From: Siphlonurus alternatus
Taxonomy: Eukaryota; Arthropoda; Insecta; Ephemeroptera; Siphlonuridae
DNA: 64,000 nt
Assembly: GCA_949825025.1 (NCBI GenBank)
Contig: OX463782.1
Coordinates: 3,359,501-3,423,500, forward strand
Reading direction: 5' to 3'
This document shows, piece after piece, positions 11,690 through 24,437 of this stretch. The position numbers and the translations under genes were made by a program. The notes beneath the pieces are model-generated. The model saw nothing but the letters and a program-made list of their open reading frames with translations. It did not search any database and was not told where the DNA came from. Position 1 is the stretch's first letter. Every line of letters begins with the position of its first letter.

Positions 11690-13132
11690 CGGCCACACCG
11701 CCAAGGGGGCCCACTCTGAAAGTTTACCCCTGGGCCCATAATTTAAAGTTATAATACGCCCCTGTTACGGAATCATCAAGAACTTTGCCCTATACATAAT
11801 GATTCAGTGTAAATTTTATTTAATATATGTGTGCTAATAATAAAAATATGAAAAATTAAGTAATCGCGGTAGTCTGATTTTTGAATTAACACCTAACAGA
11901 TTAAGAATTTATTATTTTATTATCTCGGACCTTTCATGGGCACTATAATATAATAATGTAGCATATATTATATATTATAGTCAAAATTGAATATACAAAT
12001 ATAAGTCCATGCTGGGGCAAGTGTTCATGCAGTTCATGCACCCATTAAGGCCAATTAACCTCTGAGTAGAAATTTGGTGCACATCGTATACAATTTTTGA
12101 ATCATTTTAATTTAAAGCCGGTAGATTACACGATACAATTTTGCATACAATTTTTCCTTGCAAGAAAATTTCACCTCCATCCGCGTGGTGTCATTCGCGC
12201 TAACCGCGAATTATATTTTGAGGAAACAATTGTTTATTATAAACATTTTATTTATTTATATTCTACCAAAGAAAAATATTAGCAACGATTGTGCTACAAT
12301 TAACTTATAACTCTTATAAAAGTGCTATAACTCATATATAATATAATTTAATTATGTTTCTAAAATTATGTAAATTTTGTACCACTTAATTATTAAAGTT
12401 ATTTGAAATTTATTAATTTTGCATGTGTACATTTTTTTTCTAGCTATATTTTATTATAATTTTATTACGTATTTTTTAAATAACATAATATATAATAATT
12501 AATATTGTAAGTGCCGGGCCCTGCGCCCTGCAGCATTAATTGTTTATATACATAATAATAATACATCATATATTATATTATAAATACTTTCACCAACAGA
12601 CACAGGGACCATATACCTGCTACTATTATGCTTATGCAATTTTTTAATATTACTAATCTTTTATAAAAGCGTACAACACGCCAAGTACGATTTTTTACAG
12701 TCTCGCGGGTTCATTTGTATTTTTTTGTTACATTAGTGACGTCATGAATCATATGTTACACTTCGAAAAATCAACCGACGTATCTTTAATGCAGCCACTT
12801 CGGTTTATGACGTCATCGTTTGTTAGCCAATGAAAATAAACCGAAGTATCTTTAATGCTACCACGACCGAAGTGGCAGCAGACAGTTCCCTTGATTTCGT
12901 TCTTTTCGTCGGGTTTTCGTGGTTTTCGTTTCCATGGTAACCACAGCTGGACCAGCTGATGTAATTGTGATTTGTGAGGTTGTGACCACACATCTGTCCG
13001 ACATCTGCCACACATCACAAGTGTGTCATTTGAGTTATTATTTGAGGACAGTTAGATAATTAGATGTTTGCGTAAGCAACAGTCTAAAAAAAATAATAAT
13101 TATCATACGTGCAAATCTAGCTGCTGAGCAAT

Positions 13133-16100
13133 ATGGTGAGTGGATCTTTTTTTTACACGGCCGGAGAATTAAAATTTCATATTATACCTTAATTAATTGG
13201 CTTTTATTAAAAAAAAAAGCTGGGATCAGCAAGCAGTTTAGCAGTACAATATCATATCATATCTGATATCTTATAGATCCGATTGTACAATATGATTGTG
13301 TATTTAGTTGCTATAAAGACCCAATTTCCAGGTTCTAACGATGAGACTTCTTCACAAATCTCTGCGGTTGGGTATGGCCAGCACCAGCAGTCGTCAATTG
13401 TCCTCAAATATCGTCCCTGTAGAAGAAGTAAGACGCTTCGGTATTGACTGTTTGAGAGCTGCAAATGTTCCTCTTGCTCACGCAACGATGTTATCTGACG
13501 TACTCGTTGCTGCGGACTATCGGGGCCACTACAGTCACGGAATGAACCGCCTTGGTACGTAATAATGACAAAAGTCTCACTGGTCAGTAAACTTTGTAAG
13601 TGTTTACAAATTATAGTAAAATCTATGCTCCCTGCTCAGGCTCGGACGGGAAAGCTAGGGGCCAGTCAGGGCCATGGGCATTACAGGCAGCAGAGGGGCC
13701 ACCTGGAAGGGGGTGTGATGCCACTTTTTGTGGTACTTCTGTGTTAAAAAGTGGAGAGGTCAGTCATGGACCCAACCTTATGGTCGGTCCGAGACTGTTC
13801 CCTGCTATAAGCTTGTATTTGTCCTTTAAAAATCAACCATAAAATCAACCATTGCTCTCTCATCACTAGAAAGTTGACCAAAAATTTTAGAATGATCTGT
13901 GTTTCTTGGATCATGGTAGCGCCGCATTGTTGCACCATATTTTGCTTACAGGCGACAGTGACAATATTGTCCCAGGAAACACAGAACCTTCTAGCCACAT
14001 GCAACGGTCTCTGAATTAGTCTCATATTTAATAGCTTAATTCTCTGCAAAGAAAAAAAAAATCAGATAGTGATAAATTATAAGTCATGTGAGCAAAATTA
14101 TTTCCTACATCTCTTTTATCCTTTTATCCTCTCCTCAGCGGTAAGAAAGCGATCTTAAGGTTTAAATTTACCATGTATTAATTTAAACACTCCACTCCTT
14201 TATTACAGTATCTTAATTTTGCCCCATTTATAAATCAACTTGTCATTCCATCACCAAAAAAAAAAAAAAAAAAAAAAAATGGCAGTATAAAAATAGATGT
14301 GAAAGAAAATTGTAAAAGCTTAAAATGAACTAATTCTCTACTCTTACTAATCTGAAAGTTGCATCATGTCCTTTATAATATCTGACAAAGCGATTGTTTT
14401 GCCATTTAATTTCAGAAATGTACGTGCGTGACGTTCAGTCTGGCATTTGTGATGGGTCGGCCGAGCCAATCGTCATAAGGAACACTTCTGCTACGGCTTT
14501 GGTGGATGGTCGCAACGGTCTGGGGCCGGTAGTGGGCAACTTCTGTATGCATTTAGCCATCAAGAAGGCCTTGGACACGGGCGTGGGATGGGTGGCAGCA
14601 AAGGGTGAGTATGGCCATGATGTTGCAGAAACACATCTCCCAATGGACAACATGCATGAAAAAATTTTATTGCAGAAATGAATAGAGGGTACCAAATTAT
14701 GCTACTCTGAATTTTTTCAGATTTTTTTGAGACCCGGAACTATTTTTAAACAATTACGTATTGAAAGTCCTGTGATTTCATTTGGCACCCCTGATGCCTT
14801 AATAAAAAGGATAGAGACTGGACGCCTATTGACGCCTCCAGGGGGCGTGGCCGCACTTTCAATAATGGGGAATTCTCTTACAACTCAAATTTTAATTTAA
14901 CTACTACATTATGATAGGGTACATATTAACAATAAGTTTGACTTAAGTTTCAACTTTTTTAACTCAGATTTGGGGACTCTGAAGGGATTATTAGAATAGG
15001 AGCAAAGTATGCAACCCGCGCGCAAACCTGAAAATTGTGACATAGAAACTCCCTAGTTAACACACAACAACTGCCTGATATCATAATTTGAGCGTCAAGG
15101 AGTCATTGGCTATAAATTTTAGTAACACGATCGAAATCAGCGGGTTTTTCTACCCTAGTATCAATAGTTTTGTCTCTAATATCAGTTTACTTTAAGAGTG
15201 ATAATCGAAAATATAAATTTATTGCAGGAAAATTTCGCCTGCTAGGCAGTTTCTACGTCACGTTTTGGCGCTAAATTCAAGAGGAGGAAGATTTTTAAAA
15301 AATTCCCATGTCTCCAATTTTGAAAATTGAAACTTTTTGTTTTGGGACATTTAGTTTCAAGGCATAGAGCATCTGAAAAAAAAATTAAAATAAATGTAGG
15401 AGAATTCCCCATTATTTAAAAATAGTTCTGGGTCTCTAAAAAATCTGAAAAAATTCAGAGTAGCATAATTTGGTACCCTCTATTCATTTCTGCAATAAAA
15501 TTGTTTCATGTATGTTGTCCATTCAACAATATCTTAAACACGCTGCTATAAGTTAATACCGTTTTTCTTCTTTTATATAATTTTGTACAATGTTTGAGTT
15601 TTAGACAACAAATGTTTAATACTGTATCATCATTGTAAATTTCCTCTGAAACAACTTTTTTAATACTTAGTCCTTTGATAGTGGTGTAGGCATATTTACC
15701 CTATTCCCACTATAGTTCTGAAACTGAGGTGAAATATATGAATGATTTAATACTTCACCCACTGCTTTTGGTAAAAACTAAACGACAACAAATCTTTATA
15801 TTTTTTTTTCTTGACTTCAATGCCAAGTAAAGAAATAAAAAATTAACTCGTCGATAATCATAAAAAGTTGAGTTAAATGTTCAACTTAATTATCAACTTA
15901 AATTACCATACTGGTTAATTAATATATTAATATACAGGAAGCTTATTAAAAACCAAAATAAAAAATAAAAAATAAAGTATTTTTCATTGACTGTACTTTT
16001 TTATTACTTTAGCATCTGATACACAAATTTAATACTTTTTTTTTTTTAACCGGAGTTGAAAATTGTTTCATATTGTAAAAGATTTTAGAATCATTAATAT

Positions 16101-19100
16101 ACATTTTAATTCATTATTCATCAACTGTACACTCCTCCATTTACATAGAAAAAAATGTCTGCTCCGGCTATACTTCAACATGTCGAGATCAGACATTTTT
16201 ATTTGAATGGAGTGTATGTATATTATGCCATTATTTATAAACAAAATGTTTTTATTTTTGTAGGTTCAAATCATTACGGCATTGCTTCATGGTACAGTTT
16301 GCAGGCAGTGAAGCAAGGAATGATTGTAAGTTGAGGATACACAAATCAATAATTAAATTCATTAATTTCAAACTTAATTCCAGGGTCTATCCTTTACAAA
16401 CACATCTCCGTTAATGAGTCCTACTAGAGCTAAGATTGTGAGTATTGCTTTCACAATTTTCTCTCAACTTCTGTGCTGAATTAATTTACTTTCCAGGCTG
16501 CTCTTGGTACCAATCCTCTTACGATCGCAGCTCCGGGAAAAAATGGAGACTCTTTTGTGCTTGACATGGCAACCACTGCAGTGGCATTGGGAAAGGTAAT
16601 TTGGCTATAACATAGGAATATATTTTAAAGTTTGTTTCATTAAAATTTCGATGCAGTTCTCTTAAAAATTACATTATAGAAACTTAGATATTTTCACTTT
16701 ACCTCAAAAATATGAAACAATTAATTAGAGGGGGGGGGAGGAAGGACATTTATTACTGGCAATTTGAATGCAGTTTCTTTTCTACAGTATTAATAAATTA
16801 TTAATTTATTTTCAGTTATTTTCATGTATTCCTTACATGCATGCATAATATATTGCCATTAATGTTAAGTCAATTTTATTCTTAATAACACTTTGTTTCA
16901 TATATTAAAGATTTTAGAGTCTTTACTCTTTAGAGTTGACTTCTTTTAGTAAATTTCTTTAATTTTTCAATTTTTACTGTAATTTCTTTCACATTTTACT
17001 CGTTTGAGATAAGCTTAATTAGTTGCAACAAATTTTACAGCAACTAATGTAAAAATATTACTCTGGCAGTGTTATTGAGTACCTGCTTTTGTCCTTTTTC
17101 TCCATAAAAACTAAACCATACTAGCAACAGAATCCAATGATATATTATTCCCTCCCCTCTGCTTTGTCTTACATCCACAGCTGGAGGTCCAGCGCAGGAA
17201 GAATGCCGCTCTGCCTGCTGGTTGGGCGCAGGACGAGCTCGGAGTGGAGACCCTGGACGCCGCTCGAGCGGTCACCAAAGGAACCTTGCTGCCTCTGGGA
17301 GGCACCGAGCTAACGTCTGGCTACAAAGGCTACGGACTTTCCTTCATGGTGGAGCTGCTGTGTGGAATATTGGCTGGTGAGTGTCCTCAGTATTGTGTGG
17401 ATTTCTCCTGTTGGGTTCATTTCATTTAATTTCAGGACAATGAATAACCTGTATTACTACATTTTTTATTTTTGCATAATTGACAATGCATAATTTTTTT
17501 AGCTGAAATGAATAGAGATTGCAAAGTTGTGCTGGTTTTTGGACACAACCTGTATTATGTACATTTTTTTTTTTTTTTTTTTTTTTTTTTGCAAAATGGA
17601 TAACCTGCATAAATTTTTTTAATTGCAGAAATAAATGCAAAGTTGTGCTACTCTGATTTTTTTTTTTTTTTTTTTTTCAGATTTTTTTAAAGCCCTCGGA
17701 AACTGTTTTTAAAAACTTATTGAAAACACAGAAAGTGGCTTCAATTGGTGCCACTTTTTAATAAAGGGATAGTCATATATTATACTGTAGATACTAGATA
17801 ATAGGAATTAATACACCCAGATGGCATTATTAAACTGCACAGTATTTTTTTCTATCATAATCCATGGACTTATTATTACGTATATGAAGGTTGACATAAG
17901 ACTTATTTGTATAAGTTTTTTATGATTATTATATGGATTGTGTCTGATAGTAACCCTAATTAATACAGTACAGTGTATTTCATTATTTAAGTTTTTCTTT
18001 ATTTTTATTTTTCTTTCTTATGCCCAGGCTTTAAAGGATCTATTAGCTTTACCAGTATCTATTTTTTTTTAATAACCATTAAACTTGTTTATTTATTTGT
18101 TCTCAACATATAATTAATAACAGTATATACTCTGTCTGTCTTGTGTATAACAAACCACAACTTGTTTAACAATGACAATGCCCGTGTGACTACAGATGCT
18201 TCGTACGGCCCGAACATTCGCCGCTGGATGACCACGGAGAGAGAGGCAAACCTCGGGCAGTGCTTCATCGCAGTCGACCCCCAGGTGTTTGCTCCGGGCT
18301 TTGCAGACCGCCTGCAGGAACTCATGGACTACTTGAGGAACATGGAACCAGTGAGTTCTTTTGTAGTTATTTCAAGAACATCAGAATAAAATAGATTATC
18401 ATATTTAAACAGAAGTTTTATCAGCTAAGTACAGCATAATGTATATAAACTGTGTTGTTCTTTGTGATGCCATAAAATAATAATAATTAAATATTTGCAT
18501 AAAAAGTTCAATATTGACATTAAAAAAAAAATCTAATGTGGGTCTCCATTATTATAGCACGGCATGCAGACTTCATGTTGCCCATTTACTAAAGGTGTAG
18601 CAGCTAAAGAATTTCCAAGTTTTGTTTAAAAAAAAAAAAAAGTGGGTGAAGCAGGATCTAATTTTGGCTTGAGCCGTCATGTTGTTATTTAATATACAGT
18701 CTAGACAGTTTTGACAGTTCTTCATAATATTTATAAACAACAATGTCATTTTGTTTAAAGTTCAAAAGTTAAACTAATAGCTGAAGTTGTGTAATCATAA
18801 TAATCTACAAAACTTGAGCTATTAAATTTTGAACTTCATAATGTCGAGAATTAATATTTATGATTGTGTTTGTTTCAGAGTGATACGTCAGCACACGTGA
18901 TGGTAGCTGGGGATCCGGAGAGGAAGACCATGGCAGCCAACGACAAGCAGGGAGGGATTGAGTACCACGAGAATCAGCTGGAGGCTTGCGTAAGTGTTCC
19001 TTTTTTTCAGCTCTTAGGTGGGGGTGTTGATGATTTGAGCATATTAAATATAGTTTGTAATTTGAAGGAAAATAAAATAGACCATTTACTTTGTGATTTT

Positions 19101-19948
19101 TAAATAATAAAAGCAAATGATAGACGTAACCAGCAAGGCCAGAAAAAATTCATAAGTCGTCAGAAGAGGTTCAATTCATTTTTTTGCAACTGATAAAGTA
19201 TCGTTACGGTGTGAAATATCTTTAAATACTGTATAGATAATTTTCAAGTAAACCTGTTACTTCAATATTTCCATGTGCTGTAACTTTTTTAATTAGTAAG
19301 ACTTTGCTGATTATTCCTAAAAATTATCTGCTTTTAAAGAAAATGTAATTGAAATTAAGAATATTTTTTCGTAAATGTGGTTCATATTTCATGTTATCAT
19401 TTAGTTTTATTTCTCTAGTTCTTAAATATTGTTATTATATATGGAAGTTTTAAAAAAATATATAGTTAGAATCAAAATATGGAACTAGTCATGCCTGTAC
19501 TATAGCTTCCAATGACTGTTTTTGTTATAATGAGATATTAGAATGTGAAACTTTTAGTGGCTTAATCGAAAGAAGGGGTAAAAATATGGAACTTTGAATT
19601 TTTTCAGATTTTTCTGAGACCGGGAACTATTTTTTAAAAATTATTAAAAGTCTATTTTGATGACGTCACGGGCGGCACTCCATAAGAAAAAGGATATAGC
19701 AGTGCCGCACGTGACGTCATAAAATAGACTTTCAATAATTTTTTAAAAATAGTTCCCCTGAAAAAATTCACAGTACCATATTTTTATCCCTTCTTTCGAT
19801 TAAGCCACTAAAATTTTCACATTCTAATATCTCATTAAGTAACATTTCATTTTTCTCCGTTTTCATAAGACTAAAATATGCTATGTATTTACAGAAAACT
19901 CTGGCTGAAAACTTGAAGGTTACCCCACTTCAAACTCTCGATATATGA
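13133..19948 (+). CDS. Ldh2/malate-L-lactate dehydrogenase family NAD(P)-dependent oxidoreductase, complete
   Basis: Main exons are 13332-13554, 14416-14604, 16264-16325, 16384-16437, 16497-16595, 17181-17376, 18196-18350, 18879-18989 and 19895-19948, all GT-AG and phase-consistent. From the ATG at 13341 the protein is 377 aa, the usual size for family PF02615. An ATG at 13133-13135 directly before a donor would splice in frame and add four residues (MVLT); I use that as the outer start. Family motifs are visible: SHGMNRLEMYV with the conserved His, KGSNHYGIASWYS, SPTRAK, AALGTNPLTIAAPG and YKGYGLSFMVELL. Members reduce 2-oxo acids to (S)-2-hydroxy acids with NAD(P)H; substrate here cannot be read. 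The N-terminus (MRLLHKSLRLGMASTSSRQL) is basic and lacks acidic residues, so it could be a mitochondrial presequence. Introns 2 and 8 hold inverted-repeat elements. Confidence 0.92.
14643..15533. mobile_element. Long palindromic element of the 'gcagaaatg' family, Ldh2 intron 2
   Basis: The ends are atggacaacatgcatg and its near complement. Next inside are 'ttattgcagaaatgaataga' and 'tctattcatttctgcaataa', then 'gagacccggaactattttta' mirrored near 15425. At about 890 bp it is far longer than the roughly 320-bp relatives at 22222, 28329, 33232 and 55972, and its central part is unique. No ORF of note is inside. Confidence 0.7.
16125..16215. repeat. Short inverted repeat
   Basis: The words 'tacactcctccattta' and 'aatgtctg' are mirrored by 'cagacatt' and 'gaatggagtgta' about 60 bp later, giving a hairpin of about 90 bp in Ldh2 intron 2, 50 bp before exon 3. 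It may be a very small MITE. Confidence 0.45.
17400..17770. repeat. Tandem fragments of the 'gcagaaatg' element family with long poly-T
   Basis: 'ttttttagctgaaatgaata' and 'ttttaattgcagaaataaat' lie about 115 bp apart, each followed by 'gcaaagttgtgct', then by 'cagatttttttaaagccc'. These are partial copies of the family described at 33232, degenerated by poly-T expansion, in Ldh2 intron 6. Confidence 0.5.
19530..19835. mobile_element. MITE family D, copy 1 (Ldh2 intron 8)
   Basis: The ends are atgagatattagaatg and its complement. Both arms carry 'ggcttaatcgaaagaagg' and 'gaattttttcagatttt' or their complements. The centre has two TGACGTCA-type sites (gatgacgtcacggg, cgtgacgtcataaa). A second copy is at 34261-34586. 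Confidence 0.8.
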
Positions 19949-20465
19949 AATATTTACACTAATCAATTTATATGAGGATTGTTTTTGTTCTGCAATGGTG
20001 CAATATACAGCACATTTATCATTTTTAGAATGTATTTTATACTTAATTAAGTCATTTTATATAAGACTGCTGATAAGGTCTCTGTTGAAAAATTTTGTTA
20101 CTGTCCTTAAAATTTAAAAAAAAAAATAATTAATTTACTTTGAAATTAAAAAAAAAAAAAAAAACATTAACCTTTGTCCAAAAAGCTATTTAAAATATTT
20201 TGGTTATAAAAAAAGTACTGTTTTTATTTTAATAATTCTATTTAATCGTTGTTTAATATTATCACAAGATTAAGATCTGATATCTTGCTATAAATTTTTT
20301 GATCTTTATTAAAGTTGTGTGTATTTCTTAATTGTTATCATGAGAAAATAACAATTAATTTTAAGTATATATGTTAAACTGGCAGTGAGAAAATCATAAC
20401 ATCAGTGGATCTTGTCAAAGCAATAAACTTCACAGCAGATACCATTGTTTTTAAAGTCATGTTAA

Positions 20466-20812
20466 GGGTAAGGTAACGCCACCAATGTTAAAAAAAATCC
20501 CTCTCACAAAAATTCTGAAAAAAATTTAAAATGTTCTCCTCTATACCCCCTATCAGTACCTAAAATATCAGGTATACAAATACGATCTAGTTTTTGAGTT
20601 ATAAATTTTTAAAGTTGACTACTTTAACATGGAGAAATGAAACTCCCATGTTAAATTGGTCAACTTTAAAAATTCATAACTCAAAAACTAGATCGTATTT
20701 GTATACCTGATATTTTAGCTACTGATAGGGGGTGTAGAGGAGAACATTTTAAATTTTTTTCAGAATTTTTGTGAGAGGGATTTTTTTTAACATTGGTGGC
20801 GTTACCTTACCC
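20466..20812. mobile_element. TTAA-target MITE, 347 bp, copy 1
   Basis: It is flanked by TTAA at 20462-20465 and 20813-20816. Terminal inverted repeats start GGGTAAGGTAACGCC. The whole element is a palindrome with 'tatcaggtatacaaatacga' in each arm and a short asymmetric centre. A copy of the same length lies inverted at 35189-35535. TTAA duplication is typical of piggyBac and Kolobok-type transposons; no transposase is here. Confidence 0.88.
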
Positions 20813-22221
20813 TTAAATAGTTTTGTGTAATTGTTGTCAGTGCTCCAAGAGCGTATGAAAATCAAGAAAAAAATATAGAATATATATGGGGAAAATTTTA
20901 TATAAAGTAAATCTGGTAAAATCAGCTATTTTATTAGGAAAATAATTTCAACTGCCCATATCTTTCAATAACAATTTGGTAAATGTGTAACTTTTTTTAT
21001 TCGATCTTATCAAGATATTTTTTAAAAAAAATTTAAGAATTTTCATATTTCGAGAATGCCATGAGCAATTTAGTCTAACAGCAAATGACGTGATATAGTA
21101 ATTTTCGCATTGGAATTTCCAGGTATAAGACGGCTCTCAGGTTCGCAGCATTTGCTGTTAATCTGAATTGCCACGACATCATCAATTTGCTATATATTTC
21201 TTATAATTATTAAAAATACTAAATTTTATCGTATCTTCTTGAAGCACTGGTAATACTTTTTAAACAGAATGAGATATTGTAACCTACCTATCTCCATATA
21301 CTCTCAGAACAAAATATATAATAATTTGAGGTAGGATGATTTGCACATTTGTTACTTTTGAAAAAATCTTAAACATAATTTACTAAAAACTTGTGACGTG
21401 ACTTTAAAAATTCACTGTAGTGGCATATATTTACCTCATTTTTAGCTCTAAGTTTATAATTATGCTTCTTGCACCTGGGAATCCCTAGTTAGTATGGTGA
21501 TAATTGTTATGAAAGAATTAATAGGGATTGTTGATAATATTTTAAAGTTGTTAAATAATACATTACATTCTTTATCAAGACATTGTGAAATGCTGTTATC
21601 TTGCTATTTTTTATAATATCTTTATTTTGGTAATAATTAATGTCTTTATTTAATTAATTATATTTTCAGTGTGATTCAGTTAAAAGCAATATGTTATTGT
21701 AAATTGAATAACCTTGATAAAAAGATTCATAATAGGAAATAGTTAAACATGTTTTAAATACTGCAATTTATAGCTCAAAATAATAGCTTACACTTGAGCA
21801 GAAAAAATATTTGCATTATTGCATTTTATTATTAATTAATTTAATTATGAATTGTTAAGTAATTGAAATAGTCTGGCAGCTCGTGAAGGTTTCTGCAGAG
21901 CTGAGCTCTAACAAATAGAACATTGTTTGTATAAAAATGTTCCATCTTAAGGAAAAGCATACAAAGATTATGAAATTTCAATAATTAAGAATTTGTATCG
22001 ACTCTGCATACACCTCTCATGTCTACTGAATGCTCAATTAATAATTAGCAGTATAAATAAGACTATTAGTTATCTTAATATAGTTAATATTATATATTTC
22101 TAGAAAATCTCTGAGTTTGCATTCCGTTTATAAAGTAGTAGAGTAGTAATCAGTATACCTCGTTAATAATAACAAGAAAACTTTATGACATTTTGCGTAA
22201 TTTACATTGTTGTGAGAATAG

Positions 22222-22546
22222 AGCATCGACCATAAACCTTAAAAATTTTACTGCAGAAATGGATATAGAAGGTGCAAAGTTATGGCACTCTGCTTATTTT
22301 CACATTTTTTAAGAGCCTGGAAAGTATTGCTAAAAAGTTTTACCGAGATCGGGTTTGAACCCACGTTCTTTTTAGTCCCTATCCTTTTATTAAGAGAGAC
22401 GTACGTCACTTTCTCTGTACTTTCAATAATTTTTTAAAAATAGTTCCCAGACTATAAAAAATCTGAAAAAAAATCAGAGTAGCTTAAATTTGCACCCTCC
22501 ATCCATTTCTGCAATAAAAATTTTGAGGTCGATATTCCATCTAGCC
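22222..22546. mobile_element. 'gcagaaatg' family inverted-repeat element
   Basis: Left end 'agcatcgacc', right end 'ggtcgatattccat'. Inside are 'ctgcagaaatggatagaa' and 'atccatttctgcaat', and 'cagattttt'-type blocks with 'gagcctggaa' mirrored by 'gttcccaga'. Layout is the same as at 33232 and 55972. Confidence 0.7.
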
Positions 22547-23014
22547 TTTATAATGTCTGCAATAAATGACAAGACATACTGTACTGAATAAAATACATAA
22601 TATTTTTACTGTATGTTGCACATATTTAGTAGTGCATGAATTGTCTTCCATACTTAAGGGCAGATCAACGGGGATCCTAGAAGGTCTTGAAATACATGGG
22701 AAATGTTATGACCCCCCCCCCCAAACTTTCACCCCAAATTTAACATTGCGGGGGCTCGCCACATTCCTTCTTCCCCCCACATGTTCAGAACCAACCCCTG
22801 CATTTCACCCCTAATAATAATATGCTTTTACACTGCCCCCATTCCCCATTATAAAGTGTGATATTTTTGTTATTGTGGCAATACATCAAACTCATATCAA
22901 CTGTATAATTAATCTATAAACTGTTACATTGTATTTATGGCAAAGTTAACAAAATATATTGGTTTCATTCATTAATTAAAATATGTTTTTTATTTCATAT
23001 AATAGATCCGACTT

Positions 23015-23172
23015 ATGTACAGTCGTCACCTTGGAAAATTTCCCTTTTCAACCTTGTTAATCAACATGACCCCCATAAGAATTTTTAATTTATTTTATTT
23101 TTATTTATTATAAAAAAATAACAGAACAATGCTGCAAGTAGAAAATTTTTCAAGTTGGCGAGTGTAAATTTC
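23015..23172. repeat. Short MITE family E, copy 1 (degenerate)
   Basis: It starts tacagtcgtcaccttgg then 'aaaatttcccttttcaacct' and 'gttaatcaacatgacccc'. The right arm is weaker: 'caagtagaaaatttttcaag' then 'ttggcgagtgtaaa'. Better copies are at 24246 and 36871. Confidence 0.55.
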
Positions 23173-24245
23173 AGTACATTTTATATAATATATATATAAT
23201 AATTTATTTTAAGTTCAATTTGATATAGAATTCAATTATAATTTGTTTTTTAAGCTTCTTTGCAATTTTATTACAATACGTACTGTTCGTAAATTTTTTA
23301 CTGCAACTCCCACTTTGATTGAGAGTTCATATTAATTCATTCACATTTTTTTTCTCACTTTTTAAAGAGTAACTAATCAGATAAAAAAAATACATGACAT
23401 GATGATCTTAAAATTAAGCTATATAACTATATTTTCCTGTTAAACTCTGAATTAAATGCTCGTAATCGTCTTAAAATTAAAATGGCGGTCTCAGCCTGAA
23501 TTTTAGGCAACCATCAATGCAGGGGACGTAAAAAAATTGCATAACTTTAGGGAGGTTCGAAATAAGAACTCGATGCAAATTTTTTTTTTCAGATCATTTT
23601 TATATTTTTAATTAAATACAAATACATAATATTAATAATATAATAATAAAAACGCATTGACACTATTAAGTTTATCACAATTTTTTTATGTAATTTATAA
23701 AAAATTACAATTTTATAATTAAATATTTAAAAATTGTATTATATAAAATGGATTATGGCAATAAAAAGATGAAAGCAAATAAAAATTATAAGGCACACAA
23801 AAATTTATGTTATTGTATATTAAATTAACAAATATTTTATTTTTTTTTTTTTGCTTAAAATCATAGAAAAGCATTAGCAATTATTAGATGTCTATAAGAA
23901 AATACGGTGTTAAAAACATAAAAAAATGCGGTGTTAATTTTTGTTTAAATAATTTTAGTAATTAATAATGTACAAATCAGCCTAATGTTTCAAAAGTTTT
24001 GGTTTGAATTAAATTAAATTGAAATACAAAATGGTAAATAACTTTTATAGTAATAAATTTGAGTTCACGTGGGGTGGAAAATCAGTGCATGCAAAACGTG
24101 AATATTACTACGAATTATTTTGGTTTTAATGGTGGGAAAATTCCATTTAAAAACATAACATATAGGAAAGCAAATTATTTATAAGTAATAATTTATCAGT
24201 CAGACGTGATTTATAATTTTTTAAATTTTGGTGAGCGGTTGTAAT

Positions 24246-24362
24246 GTACAATCGTCGCCTCGGAAAATTTCCCTCTGCGACCTATTTAATCACCATACCC
24301 CGTAAGAATAACACAAGTAGTGATTTATACAAGTGGGAAATTTTCTAAGGTGGTGAGTTTAA
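24246..24362. repeat. Short MITE family E, copy 2
   Basis: It has tacaatcgtcgcctcgg, 'aaaatttccc', 'aatcaccataccccgtaag' and then the mirrored 'gggaaattttctaaggtgg' and 'gagttta'. The total is about 117 bp with imperfect terminal inverted repeats. Confidence 0.6.
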
Positions 24363-24437
24363 ATTCTTGTTCTAAATCAGAGAGAAAGAAGTGATATGAC
24401 AAATTATGATTTTGTCTGTACGAGAAATGAAGATGTA

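Larger units (their letters stand above)
5269..12889. mobile_element. 7.6-kb fold-back transposon with >3-kb inverted arms
   Basis: The ends are GGAACTGTCTGCTGCC and its exact reverse complement. They are flanked by the 9-bp direct repeat CTTGATTTC at 5260-5268 and 12890-12898. The left arm runs from 5269 to about 8462, the loop is about 8463-8647, and the right arm is about 8648-12889. Collinear landmarks mirror throughout: 'cgggccctgcg' at both 5640s and 12520s, the polyA/polyT tracts near 6550 and 11090, and the gcctcttgatat segment near 8430 and 8670. The right arm is about 1 kb longer because it carries three later insertions (9017-9362, about 10512-10740, 11304-11689). No transposase-length ORF exists inside. 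Long arms with a 9-bp duplication resemble Drosophila Foldback elements and some Mutator-like elements; class assignment is inference. Confidence 0.88.

Noticed and set aside
13565..14049. Frames in Ldh2 intron 1
   Set aside because: They lie between two well-supported exons and do not fit the family; the 13640-13840 GC-richer patch may be a repeat but I could not define its ends.
22566..22814. 82-codon frame with C-rich run
   Set aside because: No splice context, no conserved motif, and a long poly-C slippage tract; treated as non-coding.
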